Source: Hyphomonas sp. TMED17
Lineage (GTDB): Bacteria > Pseudomonadota > Alphaproteobacteria > Caulobacterales > Hyphomonadaceae
Direction of reading: 5' to 3'
Assembly: GCA_002172915.1 (NCBI GenBank)
Contig: NHBW01000006.1
Location: 62,001-126,000 of the forward strand
Length of the DNA stretch: 64,000 bases
Positions within the stretch are counted from its first letter, which is position 1. Every line of letters starts with the position of its first letter. The notes under the pieces were generated by a model. It was not told the DNA's origin and did not search any database. It saw only the letters and a list, made by a program, of their open reading frames with translations. The position numbers were made by a program, and so were the translations under genes. Positions 1-11,420 of the stretch are shown one piece after another.

Positions 1-1
1 G

Positions 2-706
2 GCGCAACATGCTGACTGGATATTCCTGCTCGCCAGAACAAGCCAGGAAGATCGCAAACAGGCGGGAATCAGCTTCATTTGCTGCGAGATGGATCGACCG
101 GGCGTCACGCTACACCCGATCATAACGATTGACGGAAAACACGCCCTCAATTCGGTCACATTCAAGAATGTGGTCGTTCCCGCGGCCTATCTTATCGGCG
201 AAGAAGGCAAAGGCTGGTCCTACAGCCAATATTTGCTGGGGTTTGAACGCACATCCTATGCCCGGATTGGTGGCAAGCGAAAACAGCTTCGCCATATTCG
301 CCAGATCGCCCAGGCGGAAGGGGCGGATGGCAATCGGCGCGTAATTGATGATGAGCTGTTTGCCGGAAAACTAACTGCGGCGGAGATTGCCGTGGATGAG
401 CTGGAAATGACGGTTCTTCGGGTCCTGTCAGCCGTAAAAGACGGCGGCAGCCCGGGCAAAGAGGCGTCAATCATCAAAATTCTCGCAACCGAAACGGCAC
501 AGCAAATTACGACGCTCTATCTCGACCTGGCCGCGCAGGCGGGGATTCGGCGTTTTGATGACAGCGTCAGCCCGGACTGGCTCTCTGCCGGACAGTTTTC
601 CGCGCCGGGCGTTGCGAGCTATTTTGGCACCCGCGCACAGAGCATTTACGGCGGCACAAATGAGATCCAGAAGAATATAATCGCCCGGCGCGTGCTCGAA
701 CTGTAA
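2..706 (+). CDS. Acyl-CoA dehydrogenase, C-terminal part (gene cut by window edge)
   Basis: Flavin-dependent alpha,beta-dehydrogenation of an acyl-CoA thioester in fatty-acid or dicarboxylate degradation. The reading frame is open from base 2, so the N-terminal part lies outside the window; 234 residues remain. Visible are the end of the central beta domain (ADWIFLLART, then FKNVVVPAAYLIGEEGKGW) and the C-terminal helical domain, ending in the family motif YGGTNEIQKNIIARRVL, which carries FAD and CoA contacts. The overall look resembles the large subunit of pimeloyl-CoA dehydrogenase (PimC-like), but the substrate cannot be read from this piece. An 88-base gap separates it from carB, and I see no functional link to its neighbours here. 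Confidence 0.85.
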   Translation, partial: AQHADWIFLLARTSQEDRKQAGISFICCEMDRPGVTLHPIITIDGKHALNSVTFKNVVVPAAYLIGEEGKGWSYSQYLLGFERTSYARIGGKRKQLRHIRQIAQAEGADGNRRVIDDELFAGKLTAAEIAVDELEMTVLRVLSAVKDGGSPGKEASIIKILATETAQQITTLYLDLAAQAGIRRFDDSVSPDWLSAGQFSAPGVASYFGTRAQSIYGGTNEIQKNIIARRVLEL

Positions 707-794
707 TCTAATTTCATAGGCTTATCGTTTTCGCTTGCGATACCCCCCAAGTTCTCGCTATACGGCAGCCGTTTGCCGTTCGAGAGGTTCCGAC

Positions 795-3700
795 ATGCCA
801 AAGCGTACCGATATCAAGTCGATTCTGATTATCGGCGCAGGCCCGATTGTTATCGGACAGGCTTGTGAGTTCGATTATTCCGGTGTTCAGGCGGTCAAGG
901 CACTTCGTAGCGAAGGTTACCGGATCATTCTGGTCAACTCTAATCCGGCGACCATCATGACCGATCCGGACATAGCAGACGCAACCTATATCGAACCGAT
1001 AACCCCGGATTTTGTTGAGAAGATCATCGCGCTTGAAAAGCCAGATGCGCTGCTCCCGACAATGGGCGGACAGACCGCCCTGAATTGCGCACTGGCGCTC
1101 GACAAGGCCGGTATTCTGGCCAAGTACAATGTCGAGCTGATCGGCGCGAAGGCAGACGCCATCGAAAAGGCTGAAGATCGCAAACTATTCCGCGAAGCGA
1201 TGGACAATATCTACCTCGAAAATCCACGAGCCGTGATTGTCTCCTCGCCAGAAAACGAGGATGGAAGTTTCGATCGTGCCGCTGGCCTGCGCGAGGCCAT
1301 GGACATGCTCGATACGGTAGGCTTGCCAGCAATTATCCGCCCGGCCTTCACACTCGGCGGGACCGGTGGTGGCGTCGCATATAATCGCGACGAATACGAA
1401 GCCATTTGTCGTTCGGGTCTGGCGGCATCTCCCGCAGCCCAAATTCTGGTCGATGAAAGCCTGCTTGGCTGGAAAGAATATGAGATGGAAGTGGTCCGCG
1501 ACCGGGCCGATAATGCCATTATCATCTGCGCGATCGAGAATATGGATCCAATGGGCGTTCATACCGGTGATTCGATCACTGTCGCGCCAGCCCTGACCCT
1601 GAGTGACCGTGAATACCAGATTATGCGAAACGCCTCGCTGGCTGTTCTGCGCGAAATCGGCGTCGAAACCGGCGGATCGAACGTCCAGTTCGCAGTTTGT
1701 CCAAATACCGGACGGCTGGTCGTCATTGAAATGAACCCCCGCGTCAGTCGTTCGTCTGCTCTGGCCTCGAAAGCCACCGGTTTTCCAATTGCCAAAATCG
1801 CCGCAAAACTTGCTGTCGGCTTCACACTTGACGAGCTCCAAAACGACATCACCGGCGTAACACCGGCAAGCTTCGAGCCAACAATTGATTACGTCGTTAC
1901 CAAAATACCCCGGTTCGCCTTTGAGAAATTCGAGGGCGCCGACCCCTTGCTTACAACCGCCATGAAATCAGTTGGCGAAGCGATGGCAATCGGACGTAAT
2001 TTTCAGGAAAGCTTCCAGAAAGCTTTGTGCTCACTCGAAACCGGCCTGACCGGCCTAAATGAATTACACTTCGATGATGAGTCGGCTTTGATTTCGGCGC
2101 TCGTAACGCAAACTCCGGATCGTCTTAGGATTGTTGCGCAGGCCTTGAGACAAGGCATGAGCCTTGAGGATATTCACGGGCATACAGCCATTGATCGCTG
2201 GTTCCTGGAACAGATCGCCGATATCGTTGCGACTGAAACCGACCTTAAAGCAGACGGCCTGCCGGATAATCGCTACGCGTTCACAGAACTTAAGGCCAAA
2301 GGCTTTTCCGACGCCAGACTGGGCGAACTGGTTGGGCAATCTCAAAGTGATGTTCGCGCCGCCCGACATGCTCTAAATGTCCGTCCAGTCTATAAAAAAA
2401 TTGATACCTGCGCAGCCGAATTCGCGGCCACAACGCCGTATCTCTATTCGACCTACGAGCATCCGCGAATTGGCGAGACCGATGCCGACTGCGAAGCGCA
2501 GGTCTCCAACCGCCGTAAGGCGGTAATCCTTGGCGGCGGTCCGAACCGGATCGGGCAAGGCATCGAATTTGACTATTGCTGCTGTCACGCGGCCTTCGCC
2601 CTGTCCGATCTCGATATTGAGTCGATTATGGTGAATTGTAATCCGGAAACCGTTTCAACCGATTATGATACCTCGGACCGGCTTTACTTCGAACCACTCA
2701 CCGAAGAACACGTTGGCGAAATCATCGCCAAGGAGCAAAGCGCAGGCGTCCTGCAGGGCGTGATTGTACAATTCGGCGGCCAGACGCCGCTCAAGCTCGC
2801 TATGCCTCTACACGAGGCCGGTGTGCCGATTCTGGGGACCTCACCGGTCTCGATCGAGCTGGCCGAAGACCGCAAACAATGGGCCGCACTGCTGCTGGAA
2901 CTCGATATCAAGCAACCGCCTTCCGCCACTGCGAGGTCTTTGGACGAGGCTCTGGAAAAAGCCAATCAGGTCGGCTTCCCGGTTATGCTGCGCCCGTCAT
3001 TTGTCCTTAGCGGAACAGCAATGCGGATCTGCCATAATGAGCAAGATGTCCGCAATTATGCCGGTAATGCCCTGGCGGCATCTGGCGACGCCTCGCTATT
3101 TATCGATCGCTACCTCTCGGATGCCGTGGAAGTGGATGTCGACGCATTGTGCGATGGTGAACACGTTCACATCGCTGGCATTATGGAACACATTGAAGAG
3201 GCTGGTGTTCACTCCGGCGATAGCGCCTGCGCGGTTCCACCGCATTCGCTGAAAGCCGATATTGTCGCGCAACTCTCCGAGCAGACGATTAAACTGGCCA
3301 AAGCCCTGAACGTTAAAGGGCTGATAAATATCCAGTATGCTGTCAAAGACGATGACATATTTGTTCTCGAAGCCAATCCACGCGCCTCGCGAACCGTTCC
3401 ATTTATTGCGAAGGCCGTAAACGCACCGATCGCCAATATCGCGGCCCGCCTGATGGCTGGCAAACAGCTGGAAGATTTCGATCTTACCGACGCGGTCGCC
3501 AAACGCGTAGCTGTTAAAGAGGCGGTATTCCCCTTTGCCCGCTTCAACAATGTCGACCCAATTCTCGGTCCGGAAATGCGCTCGACAGGCGAAGTCATGG
3601 GCTGGGATGACGATTTCGGCGCGGCCTTCCTGAAAGCCCAGATTGGTGCCGGCGTAATATTGCCAACATCCGGTACAGCTTTCATTTCAGTCAAGGAATC

Positions 3701-4073
3701 CGATAAGCAGGAAATCATTCCGGCGGCGCGGGAACTGATCGAACTCGGCTTCAATATCGTTGCGACCAAAGGCACGGCGGCCGAGCTGAGAGCGAATGGT
3801 CTCGCCGTCGAGGACATTAAGAAAGTTATTGAAGGTCAGCCCAACATCGTTGATGCAATGATTAATGGCGCTATCGATCTGGTATTTAATACAACCGAAG
3901 GCATGCAATCGCGGATTGATTCAAAATCATTAAGACGGACCGCTGTCACCAAAGGTATTCCTTATTTTACCACCTGTTCGGCTTCCCTTGCATCAGTGAA
4001 AGCGATAAAAGTTCTTGGAGATCGGTCCTTGACTGTCCGACCGATCCAATCTCACGACGCGGTAAAGGCTTGA
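795..4073 (+). CDS. carB: Carbamoyl-phosphate synthase large subunit
   Basis: Makes carbamoyl phosphate from bicarbonate, ATP and glutamine-derived ammonia for arginine and pyrimidine synthesis, as partner of CarA. The 1092 residues are close to the usual ~1070. Two homologous halves are visible, each with the CPSase N-terminal fold and an ATP-grasp domain ([19 protein letters not shown] near residue 10; [18 protein letters not shown] in the second half), followed by the C-terminal MGS-like allosteric domain (about 940-1092). The ATG at 795 is chosen because family homology starts at [10 protein letters not shown] and GAGAGG lies just upstream; the frame is open back to 735 but without homology. 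carA is not adjacent, the upstream neighbour being an acyl-CoA dehydrogenase gene. greA follows after 53 bases and may be cotranscribed. Confidence 0.97.
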   Translation: MPKRTDIKSILIIGAGPIVIGQACEFDYSGVQAVKALRSEGYRIILVNSNPATIMTDPDIADATYIEPITPDFVEKIIALEKPDALLPTMGGQTALNCALALDKAGILAKYNVELIGAKADAIEKAEDRKLFREAMDNIYLENPRAVIVSSPENEDGSFDRAAGLREAMDMLDTVGLPAIIRPAFTLGGTGGGVAYNRDEYEAICRSGLAASPAAQILVDESLLGWKEYEMEVVRDRADNAIIICAIENMDPMGVHTGDSITVAPALTLSDREYQIMRNASLAVLREIGVETGGSNVQFAVCPNTGRLVVIEMNPRVSRSSALASKATGFPIAKIAAKLAVGFTLDELQNDITGVTPASFEPTIDYVVTKIPRFAFEKFEGADPLLTTAMKSVGEAMAIGRNFQESFQKALCSLETGLTGLNELHFDDESALISALVTQTPDRLRIVAQALRQGMSLEDIHGHTAIDRWFLEQIADIVATETDLKADGLPDNRYAFTELKAKGFSDARLGELVGQSQSDVRAARHALNVRPVYKKIDTCAAEFAATTPYLYSTYEHPRIGETDADCEAQVSNRRKAVILGGGPNRIGQGIEFDYCCCHAAFALSDLDIESIMVNCNPETVSTDYDTSDRLYFEPLTEEHVGEIIAKEQSAGVLQGVIVQFGGQTPLKLAMPLHEAGVPILGTSPVSIELAEDRKQWAALLLELDIKQPPSATARSLDEALEKANQVGFPVMLRPSFVLSGTAMRICHNEQDVRNYAGNALAASGDASLFIDRYLSDAVEVDVDALCDGEHVHIAGIMEHIEEAGVHSGDSACAVPPHSLKADIVAQLSEQTIKLAKALNVKGLINIQYAVKDDDIFVLEANPRASRTVPFIAKAVNAPIANIAARLMAGKQLEDFDLTDAVAKRVAVKEAVFPFARFNNVDPILGPEMRSTGEVMGWDDDFGAAFLKAQIGAGVILPTSGTAFISVKESDKQEIIPAARELIELGFNIVATKGTAAELRANGLAVEDIKKVIEGQPNIVDAMINGAIDLVFNTTEGMQSRIDSKSLRRTAVTKGIPYFTTCSASLASVKAIKVLGDRSLTVRPIQSHDAVKA

Positions 4074-4126
4074 CGCGCTAACTATAAAAGCCAATCCTCG
4101 CCATTCATTAAAACGGCATGAAATCA

Positions 4127-4597
4127 ATGATACGTTCACCTATGACGGCCGAAGGCCATGCAGCTTTAGATCAAGAACTCAAGCACCTGAAAGCGGTCGA
4201 GAGACCTGCTATCATTCAGGCAATTTCGGTTGCACGTGAACATGGCGATCTGTCGGAGAATGCCGAGTATCATGCGGCCAAGGAAAAGCAGTCATTCATC
4301 GAAGGGCGCATTGTGGAGCTTGAGGACAAGCTATCGCGCGCAGATGTGATCGATATGACAAAAATCAAAGGCAACAAAATCGTCTTTGGCGCAACGGTAA
4401 CGATTATCGATGTCGAGACCGAAGCCGAGTCGGTTTATCGTATTGTTGGCGAAGATGAAGCCGATATTGCCGATGGAAAAATTTCTAATACGTCGCCGAT
4501 GGCGCGGGCGCTGATCGGCAAGCAAGTCGGCGACGAAGTCGAAGTTGCTGCCCCAAGTGGTGCGAAAGCCTACGAAGTATCTGACCTGCAATTTTAG
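4127..4597 (+). CDS. greA: Transcription elongation factor GreA
   Basis: Rescues backtracked RNA polymerase by inserting its coiled coil into the secondary channel and promoting transcript cleavage. The 156 residues match the family length (158 in E. coli). The N-terminal coiled coil begins [26 protein letters not shown], and the acidic tip lies in [15 protein letters not shown]. The FKBP-like C-terminal domain runs from about residue 80 ([14 protein letters not shown]) to the end. Two ATGs are possible, 4118 and 4127; the second fits the family N terminus better. It lies 53 bases after carB on the same strand. Confidence 0.95.
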   Translation: MIRSPMTAEGHAALDQELKHLKAVERPAIIQAISVAREHGDLSENAEYHAAKEKQSFIEGRIVELEDKLSRADVIDMTKIKGNKIVFGATVTIIDVETEAESVYRIVGEDEADIADGKISNTSPMARALIGKQVGDEVEVAAPSGAKAYEVSDLQF

Positions 4598-4724
4598 CGC
4601 CCCCGGCAATTATGGAAGGCCATCAGATGGTGAGGCCGGAACTCGACTTTGGGCTTGGATGAAGCGGACCGTCAGCCGGAAAAATGCCGACAGGCATCGC
4701 GACATCATAATCGTGGATAGATAG

Positions 4725-5783
4725 GTGACTGAAACGTCTTACAAACCGACATCATCAATCTGGTCGATTAGCGATGGCAGAGCCGGCAACGCCGCGCAAG
4801 TCAGCGCCATTGTGCGGGCACTGCAAGCCCCGACGCGATGGTCGCGACTTACTGATATCATCGGCCCGATCGAGACCCCTCCTGCGCTCGCTCTTAATCC
4901 GCGATTTCCATGGACGAAGCTACCATCACGCTTCTGGTTCGCGCCAAAGCACGCCCTATCTGCCGCGCAGCGGCAATTACTTAGCCCGCCCTGGCCAAGC
5001 ATCTGGATCGGCGCCGGGCGCCGCGTCGCACCTTTTGGCAAAGCTGTTCGCAACTGGAGTGGCGGTCATACTCTGACAGTACAGATTCTGAACCCGCAAA
5101 TGGATGCCGCGGCGTTCGACCTTGTTGTTGTTCCCGAACATGACAATCTAGCCGGCCCGAATGTTCTGAGCATTCTCGGATCGCCAACCTATTTTTCGGC
5201 CGCCCAGATAGCCGACGCAAAACAGCAGATAATACACCAGGCAGATTCGGATAAGCCGACCGCGGTTGTGATATTGGGCGGGCATTCAAAAACCCACCAA
5301 TTTACAGACGAAGCCGCCAGGCGACTGTCGGGGCAATTGCAAGCTCTGGCCGCACAAGGCTGGAAGCTCCTGATGACGACATCACGCCGGACCCCGCCAA
5401 GCGTTGCACAACATATGCGTAACGTCGTCACCGCGACGGGTGGAGCGTTCTGGGATGGCAGCGAAGACGGACCAAATCCCTATCTATCCTGGCTGTTACA
5501 GGCTGATGCCGCAATTGTGACTGAAGACAGCACCAATATGCTATCCGATGTCGCCTATCATGGCCTGCCTATTCATATGGCGCGACTCAGTGGCCGGTCA
5601 CCCAAATTCGACCGCTTGCACAAGAGCTTCATTGCCCGCGGATATGCACGATGGTTCGATGGCAGGTTGCGCGACTGGTCCTATCGGGCCTTATCGGAAG
5701 CCGACCGCACAGCCGACGCCATTCTCGACTTGCTTATTGCGAGAGGACAAACCCCCACCAGGTCAGAGGCAGGAAATAATTAG
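4725..5783 (+). CDS. ELM1/GtrOC1-family protein (mitochondrial fission ELM1-like)
   Basis: The 352-residue protein belongs to the family named after plant mitochondrial fission protein ELM1 (formerly DUF1022), common in Alphaproteobacteria and of unknown biochemistry. Visible features are IWSISDGRAGNAAQ near the N terminus, VVILGGHSKTHQF in the middle and a C-terminal half with a glycosyltransferase-B-like look (LLQADAAIVTEDSTNMLSDV, residues ~255-275), so a sugar-transfer role is possible but unproven. The start is a GTG at 4725, directly preceded by an in-frame TAG (4722-4724). It converges with lpxC, with 23 bases between the two stops. Family assignment is fairly sure; function is not. 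Confidence 0.8.
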   Translation: MTETSYKPTSSIWSISDGRAGNAAQVSAIVRALQAPTRWSRLTDIIGPIETPPALALNPRFPWTKLPSRFWFAPKHALSAAQRQLLSPPWPSIWIGAGRRVAPFGKAVRNWSGGHTLTVQILNPQMDAAAFDLVVVPEHDNLAGPNVLSILGSPTYFSAAQIADAKQQIIHQADSDKPTAVVILGGHSKTHQFTDEAARRLSGQLQALAAQGWKLLMTTSRRTPPSVAQHMRNVVTATGGAFWDGSEDGPNPYLSWLLQADAAIVTEDSTNMLSDVAYHGLPIHMARLSGRSPKFDRLHKSFIARGYARWFDGRLRDWSYRALSEADRTADAILDLLIARGQTPTRSEAGNN

Positions 5784-5806
5784 ATAACTGGCTGGCTATG
5801 CTGGCT

Positions 5807-6706
5807 TCAGACCGCCGCGAGCGGCTGCGCTGATACATCTGCCGTGGCAGTTTCCCAGACCCAAGCATCTGACCGCTGCAACAGTTCACGAACAAGCAAA
5901 TTGTTCATTGCATGACCAGGCTGGAAGGCCTCATAATTACCGGCAATTGGTGCGCCAGCGAGCATCAGATCCCCAACAGCATCCAGCAATTTATGCCGTA
6001 CGAATTCGTCGTCGCTACGCAGACCTTCGGGATTCAATATTTCATCGCCGTCAATGACAACCGCATTCTCTAGGGAACCACCTCTTGCCAGGCCTTTCGC
6101 CTTGAGCATTTCGACATCAGCCGCAAAACCAAAGGTGCGGGCAAACGCGATGTCACGTGAAAACATGCCGGGATCCAACCGCAATGTCATCTCTTGCGTG
6201 CCGATTGCTTTGGTCTGGAACTCTATCTGCGCCGACAGAGTCAAAATATCATGATGGCTCGGCATCAACCGGGCCCATTTCTGACCGTCTCTCACTTCGA
6301 TCGTATCGATAATGCGAATTTTGCGACGCAGGCCTTGCTGTTGTTTCAAGCCGGCTTTCAAAAACAGTTCGCAGAATAGAGCTGCCGATCCGTCCATAAT
6401 CGGAACTTCGGGACCATCAATGTCGATGATCGCATTATCCAGACCAACACCGGCGCAAGCCGCTAGCAAATGCTCCACCGTCGCTACACTCTGGCCGGCC
6501 TCGTTTACCAAAGTCGTACCGAGCTGGACGCCACGGACATTATCACCCCGCGCATAAATTAAACCGGGATTATCCATGTCGACACGCCGGAAAACAATTC
6601 CAAATCCGGTATCGGCGGGGCGAATAGTCATTTTAGCACGCGCACCCGAATGGACGCCGATACCGGCGCATACCACGACATGGTTCAAAGTGTGCTGAAA
6701 TTCCAT
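5807..6706 (-). CDS. lpxC: UDP-3-O-acyl-N-acetylglucosamine deacetylase
   Basis: Zinc amidase that carries out the first committed step of lipid A synthesis in the cytoplasm. The 299 residues match the family (305 in E. coli). The zinc ligands are visible: His79 in TVEHLLAA, and the HKLLDAVGD motif holding the second His and the Asp. I chose the ATG at 6706 because MEFQHTLNHVV aligns with the usual N terminus; a TTG at 6715 is an alternative. It is the last gene of the dcw cluster, 129 bases after ftsZ, an order typical of many Proteobacteria. Confidence 0.96.
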   Translation of the reverse strand: MEFQHTLNHVVVCAGIGVHSGARAKMTIRPADTGFGIVFRRVDMDNPGLIYARGDNVRGVQLGTTLVNEAGQSVATVEHLLAACAGVGLDNAIIDIDGPEVPIMDGSAALFCELFLKAGLKQQQGLRRKIRIIDTIEVRDGQKWARLMPSHHDILTLSAQIEFQTKAIGTQEMTLRLDPGMFSRDIAFARTFGFAADVEMLKAKGLARGGSLENAVVIDGDEILNPEGLRSDDEFVRHKLLDAVGDLMLAGAPIAGNYEAFQPGHAMNNLLVRELLQRSDAWVWETATADVSAQPLAAV

Positions 6707-6835
6707 TCTTGCCAAAGCCTGACTCTCCGTAAGCCATCATCCATGACCTATCGGACGCAAGTCTCAATACAAGCTTTGTTGCGTATTATTGCAAAATTCA
6801 TCCTCTTACGCCGGCGAGGCGCCCTGTATCGCGCA

Positions 6836-8239
6836 CTAATTGTTCGCAGAGCGGCGCAAAAAGGCAGGAATTTCTAAATCCGCATCATCAAAGCTAGCCT
6901 GCTTTATCTGGTCATCATTTGACGAAGCCGCCGCTTGTGCAGGTGGTTGCCGTTCCACATCCTCGGGCTTCACATCATCCCGTCGCCAGCTGAACAGATT
7001 TGAAAAACCCGAACCTTGCTCGGGTTCTGGCTGAGCCGGTTTGGATCGATCAACAAATTCGCGTCTACGAACATTTTCCGGTTCAGGCATAGCCTCAACA
7101 TCATCGATAATATTGTTATTTGCCGTGATCTTCGGTTCATCGAGATAGTCCGGCGCAGCATTCGCCGCCGGCAATGGCCGGACTGTCGGGCGGGACGGCG
7201 TCACATCCGGCTCCGGATAGCTCGTCGGGCTATACGGCTCTTCGACAATTGCTTTAGCTTCGGCCGGCCGCGGCTTGGACTCTCTGGTTGTGCGCTCAGG
7301 CATGCCGGCCGCAACAACCGACACTCTAATCCGGCCATCCAGATCCGGATCAAATGTCGAGCCCATAATAATATTTGCGTCTTCGTCAGCATCGATTTCC
7401 CGCTTGACCTCTGCAGCAGCTTCATCAACCTCGAACAGAGTCATATCAGGACCGCCAATAATATTGATCAATACCCCTCTGGCACCCTTCATGCTGGCAT
7501 CATCAAGCAACGGATTCTCGATGGCAGAGCGGGCCGCTTCAAGTGCACGCCCTTCGCCTTCGGCTTCACCCATGCCCATCATCGCCGATCCCATACCCTT
7601 GATTATCGTCCGGACATCGGCGAAATCGAGATTGATCAAACCCGAGCTGGTAATCAGATCGGTAATTCCTTTGACCCCGCAATACAGGACATCGTCAGCC
7701 ATGCGGAATGCTTCGGTTATCGTTGTTTTCTGATTGGCGACCCGGAACAAATTCTGGTTGGGCACGACGATTAGCGTATCAACCACGTCCTGCATTTTAT
7801 CGACACCATCCTCTGCATATTGCATCCGGTGGGTCCCCTCAAAAGAAAACGGCTTGGTAATAACCCCAACCGTGAGAATACCGCGCTTATGGGCCGCTCG
7901 CGCAATCACTGGCGCTGCGCCTGTCCCGGTACCACCACCCATGCCGGCGGCAATGAAGACCATATGGGCACCATCCAGAACGGCAGCGACTTCTTCAGAG
8001 GATTCTTCAGCAGCGGCCGCGCCAACTTCCGGGCGAGCACCTGCACCAAGACCGTCGGTTGTATCTGGCCCAAGCTGGATACGATTATTCGTTTTAGACC
8101 TCGACAGCGCCTGCGCATCTGTATTCGCGACGTAAAAATCGACGCCCTGCAAATTGGCTTCGATCATATTATCTACGGCATTTCCACCTGCACCGCCAAC
8201 ACCGATGACCAGAATACGTGGTTTAAGTTCATTCGCCAT
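6836..8239 (-). CDS. ftsZ: Cell division GTPase FtsZ
   Basis: Tubulin-like GTPase that forms the Z-ring at the division site. Domains in order: the GTPase domain with the [13 protein letters not shown] nucleotide loop, the tubulin signature GGGTGTGA (residues ~105-112) and NLDFADV; then a Pro/Glu-rich linker of roughly 130 residues; then the conserved C-terminal tail [10 protein letters not shown], which binds FtsA and other partners. The ATG at 8239 (467 residues) has GGAACAG upstream; an in-frame ATG at 8257 lacks a good ribosome site. The 96-base leader after ftsA is AT-rich with two GTTAA words at 8317 and 8335 on the + strand, and could hold a separate promoter. Such long linkers are common in Alphaproteobacteria. 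Confidence 0.97.
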   Translation of the reverse strand: MANELKPRILVIGVGGAGGNAVDNMIEANLQGVDFYVANTDAQALSRSKTNNRIQLGPDTTDGLGAGARPEVGAAAAEESSEEVAAVLDGAHMVFIAAGMGGGTGTGAAPVIARAAHKRGILTVGVITKPFSFEGTHRMQYAEDGVDKMQDVVDTLIVVPNQNLFRVANQKTTITEAFRMADDVLYCGVKGITDLITSSGLINLDFADVRTIIKGMGSAMMGMGEAEGEGRALEAARSAIENPLLDDASMKGARGVLINIIGGPDMTLFEVDEAAAEVKREIDADEDANIIMGSTFDPDLDGRIRVSVVAAGMPERTTRESKPRPAEAKAIVEEPYSPTSYPEPDVTPSRPTVRPLPAANAAPDYLDEPKITANNNIIDDVEAMPEPENVRRREFVDRSKPAQPEPEQGSGFSNLFSWRRDDVKPEDVERQPPAQAAASSNDDQIKQASFDDADLEIPAFLRRSANN

Positions 8240-8335
8240 TGATCTGTTCCGATCCATTGTTTTTCATCAAAAAAAATTCAATTCTAAAAACGCTACCACT
8301 ATGAAGCTAAAAGACTGTTAAGCTCAACTTGGACG

Positions 8336-9631
8336 TTAAAAATTTTCGCGAAGCCATCCCATAATCCTTGAAACGAGCCGCTTACCGGCATTTTTGTCCA
8401 GTGCAGACGGCTGGTTGCCAGCCCAGGCCGCATCAGGAAATCCGTTTAGACTGCAGCTAATCAGGCCGGCTGCAGTAGAAAAAGCAGGACTGCTATAATT
8501 ATCGCCGAGCAGATCGACAGCAACCGGCCCGCCAAGTCGCACCGGCTGGGCTAGCACTTGGCCGGCAACTTCGCGACTTCCGGGCAATTGACTGGTACCG
8601 CCAGTTAAAACGGTTCGCCTCGGCATAATCTGGCGCAACGGGCTACGCGATATCGACACTCTGATAAGTTCGAAAACTTCCTGCGTACGCGGGCTGATAA
8701 TCTCGGCCAGATCATTCCGGCTCATCTTGCCGGCACACAATCGCCCGTCACTTCCCAGTCGCGGCGCTTCAAACCGTTCTGCCAGCCCCGGACTTCGCAG
8801 ATCGGCAGTCCCATATACGGTCTTGATGCGTTCCGCCGCCGCAATTGTCGTCCCGATCGCCTGCGCAATATCAGATGTAATCATAGTGCCGCCAGCGCGA
8901 ATAAGATCAAGCCAGGCCGGTACCCCGTTCAAAAAGGCGCAAACCGTGGTGACGCCCCCCCCGAAATCAATACAAAGCGCGCCATTCTCCAGTTCGTCAT
9001 CGATCAAACAGCCGGCGCCACTGGCAATTGCCGATGGAAACATTCTGTCAATTTCCAAATGGGCGCGATGAACGCACTCGCTGAGATTGTTAACCAGTGA
9101 TTTCGGTGCCATCACGACATTCAGAACAACGCCTAGACGTGAGCCGAACATGCCCAAAGGTTCGCGAATATCCTCCTGGTCATCAACACCGTACATAATC
9201 GGATAAGCACCCAAAATTTCTCGGTCCTTCGATTGCGCTTTACCGAGCGCCTGAGCATTTACTTTCTTAATGTCTCGCTGCGAAACCGGCCGCTGACCAA
9301 TTTCAATCTCGGCTTCAACCAGTTCCGATTGCACTTTTGGGCCGGTAATACCGAGAATAACCCGGTCGATGCGTTGCCCGGCCTCCCGTTCTGCATCCTC
9401 AACAGCCAGCCTAATCGAACGTTCGAGCGCCTCCATATCAGTGATTGCGCCACCATTAAAACCGCGACTTTGCTGCCGTCCGCCGCCCATAAATACGAAA
9501 CCGGCGCGGGTTTCCGGATCAACCCGGCCAATCAGACACGCAATTTTCGAACATCCGATGTCAAGCGCGGCAACAACTGCGCCAGATTTGACGGCGTGTT
9601 TTACCCGAAACCTTTGCGCATTATTCGACAT
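8336..9631 (-). CDS. ftsA: Cell division protein FtsA
   Basis: Actin-like ATPase that anchors FtsZ filaments to the inner membrane and recruits later division proteins. The 431 residues show the actin-fold phosphate loops (VAALDIGCSKIACLIG near residue 20; CIDFGGGVTTV in the second half), the FtsA-specific 1c subdomain between them, and the C-terminal amphipathic segment (SRIMGWLRENF) that binds membrane. Its ATG overlaps the ftsQ TGA by one base (TGATG), so the two are translationally coupled. Confidence 0.96.
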   Translation of the reverse strand: MSNNAQRFRVKHAVKSGAVVAALDIGCSKIACLIGRVDPETRAGFVFMGGGRQQSRGFNGGAITDMEALERSIRLAVEDAEREAGQRIDRVILGITGPKVQSELVEAEIEIGQRPVSQRDIKKVNAQALGKAQSKDREILGAYPIMYGVDDQEDIREPLGMFGSRLGVVLNVVMAPKSLVNNLSECVHRAHLEIDRMFPSAIASGAGCLIDDELENGALCIDFGGGVTTVCAFLNGVPAWLDLIRAGGTMITSDIAQAIGTTIAAAERIKTVYGTADLRSPGLAERFEAPRLGSDGRLCAGKMSRNDLAEIISPRTQEVFELIRVSISRSPLRQIMPRRTVLTGGTSQLPGSREVAGQVLAQPVRLGGPVAVDLLGDNYSSPAFSTAAGLISCSLNGFPDAAWAGNQPSALDKNAGKRLVSRIMGWLRENF

Positions 9632-10461
9632 CAGGACGTCTCCTGCTCCGGGCTTACAATGATCCGGTCGATGAGCCTGAGATCTATACTAGCCAGATTC
9701 GATTGTCCTAAAAGGTCTCGGACATCCGGCTGGCTAAGCCGCTCCAAGCTAATCGCCAAATCCCGATCACGCGGCAGCTTCAACAATGTCCCATCGGTCA
9801 GCTCGAGATTCCATCTCTGATTTGAAATACGATACCCGACATCAATGCGCGCCGATAAATCAGGGTCGGCCGCAAGCTGCTCCTTTAGAAAGAGCAAGGC
9901 ATCCGGGGCGCCAGGCCCGGCAATCCGGATCAGATCGGAATATAAGCTCGGCGGCCGGTCCGCCATAGTTTCACCAAACCGGTCAACAACTTGCCAGCCT
10001 TCACCATCGAACCATAACGCACTCGGCATAGCGGCATCGGCACGGATCACCACAGAATCAGGCCACAAGCGATATACTCTCACATTCGTCACCAGCTGGG
10101 TCGCCTCCACCCTCTGACGAATTCGATAGGGATCAGCGCGGAACATATTTTCGCCTGACACGATCATAGCTGCGTCCCGCACCCGGCGGCTCAACGCCTC
10201 ATTATCCTCAAGCCCTCTCACTTCAACCATCTGGACCGAAATGCTAGCATGTCGTGACAGGCTATCGACAGCATTTGACCAGCGCTGCTCGAGCTTGAAA
10301 ATCGAGCCGCCGAGAAATGCCGTTAATGCGATCAACAGGCCAAGCACAATCGCCAGGCCAAGCAGCACTGAAGACAAATTATTCTCAACCGGCTCGGCAA
10401 TTTCGACCGGCACAACTTTCTTGCGCCCAGCAGCAGGCGGCTTTGGCTTTACCTTCGGCAT
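9631..10461 (-). CDS. ftsQ: Cell division protein FtsQ
   Basis: Bitopic inner-membrane protein that links FtsL/FtsB and the FtsW-FtsI pair to the ring. The 276 residues show a basic, Pro/Lys-rich cytoplasmic N terminus ([15 protein letters not shown]), one membrane segment (about 30-53, [19 protein letters not shown]), a periplasmic POTRA domain starting at VQMVEVRGL and the FtsQ beta domain after it. It overlaps ddlB by 13 bases upstream and ftsA by one base downstream. Confidence 0.93.
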   Translation of the reverse strand: MPKVKPKPPAAGRKKVVPVEIAEPVENNLSSVLLGLAIVLGLLIALTAFLGGSIFKLEQRWSNAVDSLSRHASISVQMVEVRGLEDNEALSRRVRDAAMIVSGENMFRADPYRIRQRVEATQLVTNVRVYRLWPDSVVIRADAAMPSALWFDGEGWQVVDRFGETMADRPPSLYSDLIRIAGPGAPDALLFLKEQLAADPDLSARIDVGYRISNQRWNLELTDGTLLKLPRDRDLAISLERLSQPDVRDLLGQSNLASIDLRLIDRIIVSPEQETS

Positions 10462-11357
10462 GAAGCATCCTCAATCATCCACTCGACCAGCGCGGCATAA
10501 GACATGCCGCAATAATTGGCTTGCTCGGGAACAAGCGAAAAGGGCGTCATACCGGGCTGCGTATTGGTCTCGAGTATCACCAACCTGTCCTTATCCGGGT
10601 CATAACGGAAATCCGAACGCGTCACGCCACGGCATCCGAGCACCTGATGCGCTGTAAGCGCGGCAGTTTTTGCTGCCTCGGCGATCGTCTCAGGTATGTC
10701 GGCCGGGATGACGTGCCGGGATCCGCCATCGGTATATTTTGCATTAAAATCGTAAAACTCTCTTAATGTCGTAATTTCTGTAACCGCCAGTGCACGGTCG
10801 CCAAGCACCCCGACCGTCAGTTCGCGGCCGGGAATGAACTCTTCTGCCATCAGATCATCACCATAATGCCAGTCGGGCCCTAAAACGTCCCGCGCGGGGC
10901 CGTTACTGCCTTCGCGAACGAACAATACGCCAAAGCTAGAGCCTTCGTTCACCGGTTTGACGACATAAGGCGGCACCAAAGGATGGCCTGTCGCCACTTG
11001 TTCCCGGGTAACCGCGACATCTTTGGCAACATCCAGACCGGCCTCAGCAAAAACCAGCTTTGACTTGATCTTGTCCATGGCCAAAGCAGAGGCTAATACC
11101 CCGGAATGCGAATAGGGGATATCGAGTACTTCAAACAGGCCCTGCACACAGCCATCCTCACCCCATGGCCCATGTAACCCGTTAAGTATAATATCGGGAT
11201 CCGCCTCGACCAGTTTCTGGGCAAGCGTACGGCTGGCATCAATTTCGACGACATCATAGCCGATCTCACGCGCCGCCTCAGCCATTTTGGCGCCGGAAAT
11301 CAGAGAGATCTCACGCTCTGATGACCAGCCGCCATAAATAATTGCCACCCGTTTCAT
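10449..11357 (-). CDS. ddlB: D-alanine-D-alanine ligase
   Basis: ATP-grasp enzyme that joins two D-alanines for the peptidoglycan stem peptide. The 302 residues match the DdlB subgroup. Visible are the N-terminal [19 protein letters not shown], the ATP-binding [15 protein letters not shown] and the C-terminal metal-binding [20 protein letters not shown]. It lies in the normal dcw position between murB and ftsQ. The upstream gap to murB is 63 bases. Confidence 0.96.
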   Translation of the reverse strand: MKRVAIIYGGWSSEREISLISGAKMAEAAREIGYDVVEIDASRTLAQKLVEADPDIILNGLHGPWGEDGCVQGLFEVLDIPYSHSGVLASALAMDKIKSKLVFAEAGLDVAKDVAVTREQVATGHPLVPPYVVKPVNEGSSFGVLFVREGSNGPARDVLGPDWHYGDDLMAEEFIPGRELTVGVLGDRALAVTEITTLREFYDFNAKYTDGGSRHVIPADIPETIAEAAKTAALTAHQVLGCRGVTRSDFRYDPDKDRLVILETNTQPGMTPFSLVPEQANYCGMSYAALVEWMIEDASCRR

Positions 11358-11420
11358 GCTCTGGTTCCTATCGCGTCAAACGCCATTTATTATCATCACC
11401 TCTGACGAGTTGATGACAGG

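Noticed and set aside
735..794. Upstream extension of carB
   Set aside because: The extra 20 residues are not conserved, and the ATG at 795 has a ribosome site.
1185..1841. Long antisense frame in carB (218 codons)
   Set aside because: Composition shadow of a strongly conserved gene; no family features.
4598..4724. Possible tRNA or small RNA between greA and the ELM1 gene
   Set aside because: No T-loop motif or cloverleaf; only a 21-codon frame is visible.
7016..7774. Long antisense frame in ftsZ (252 codons)
   Set aside because: Shadow of ftsZ; no recognisable motif or ribosome site.
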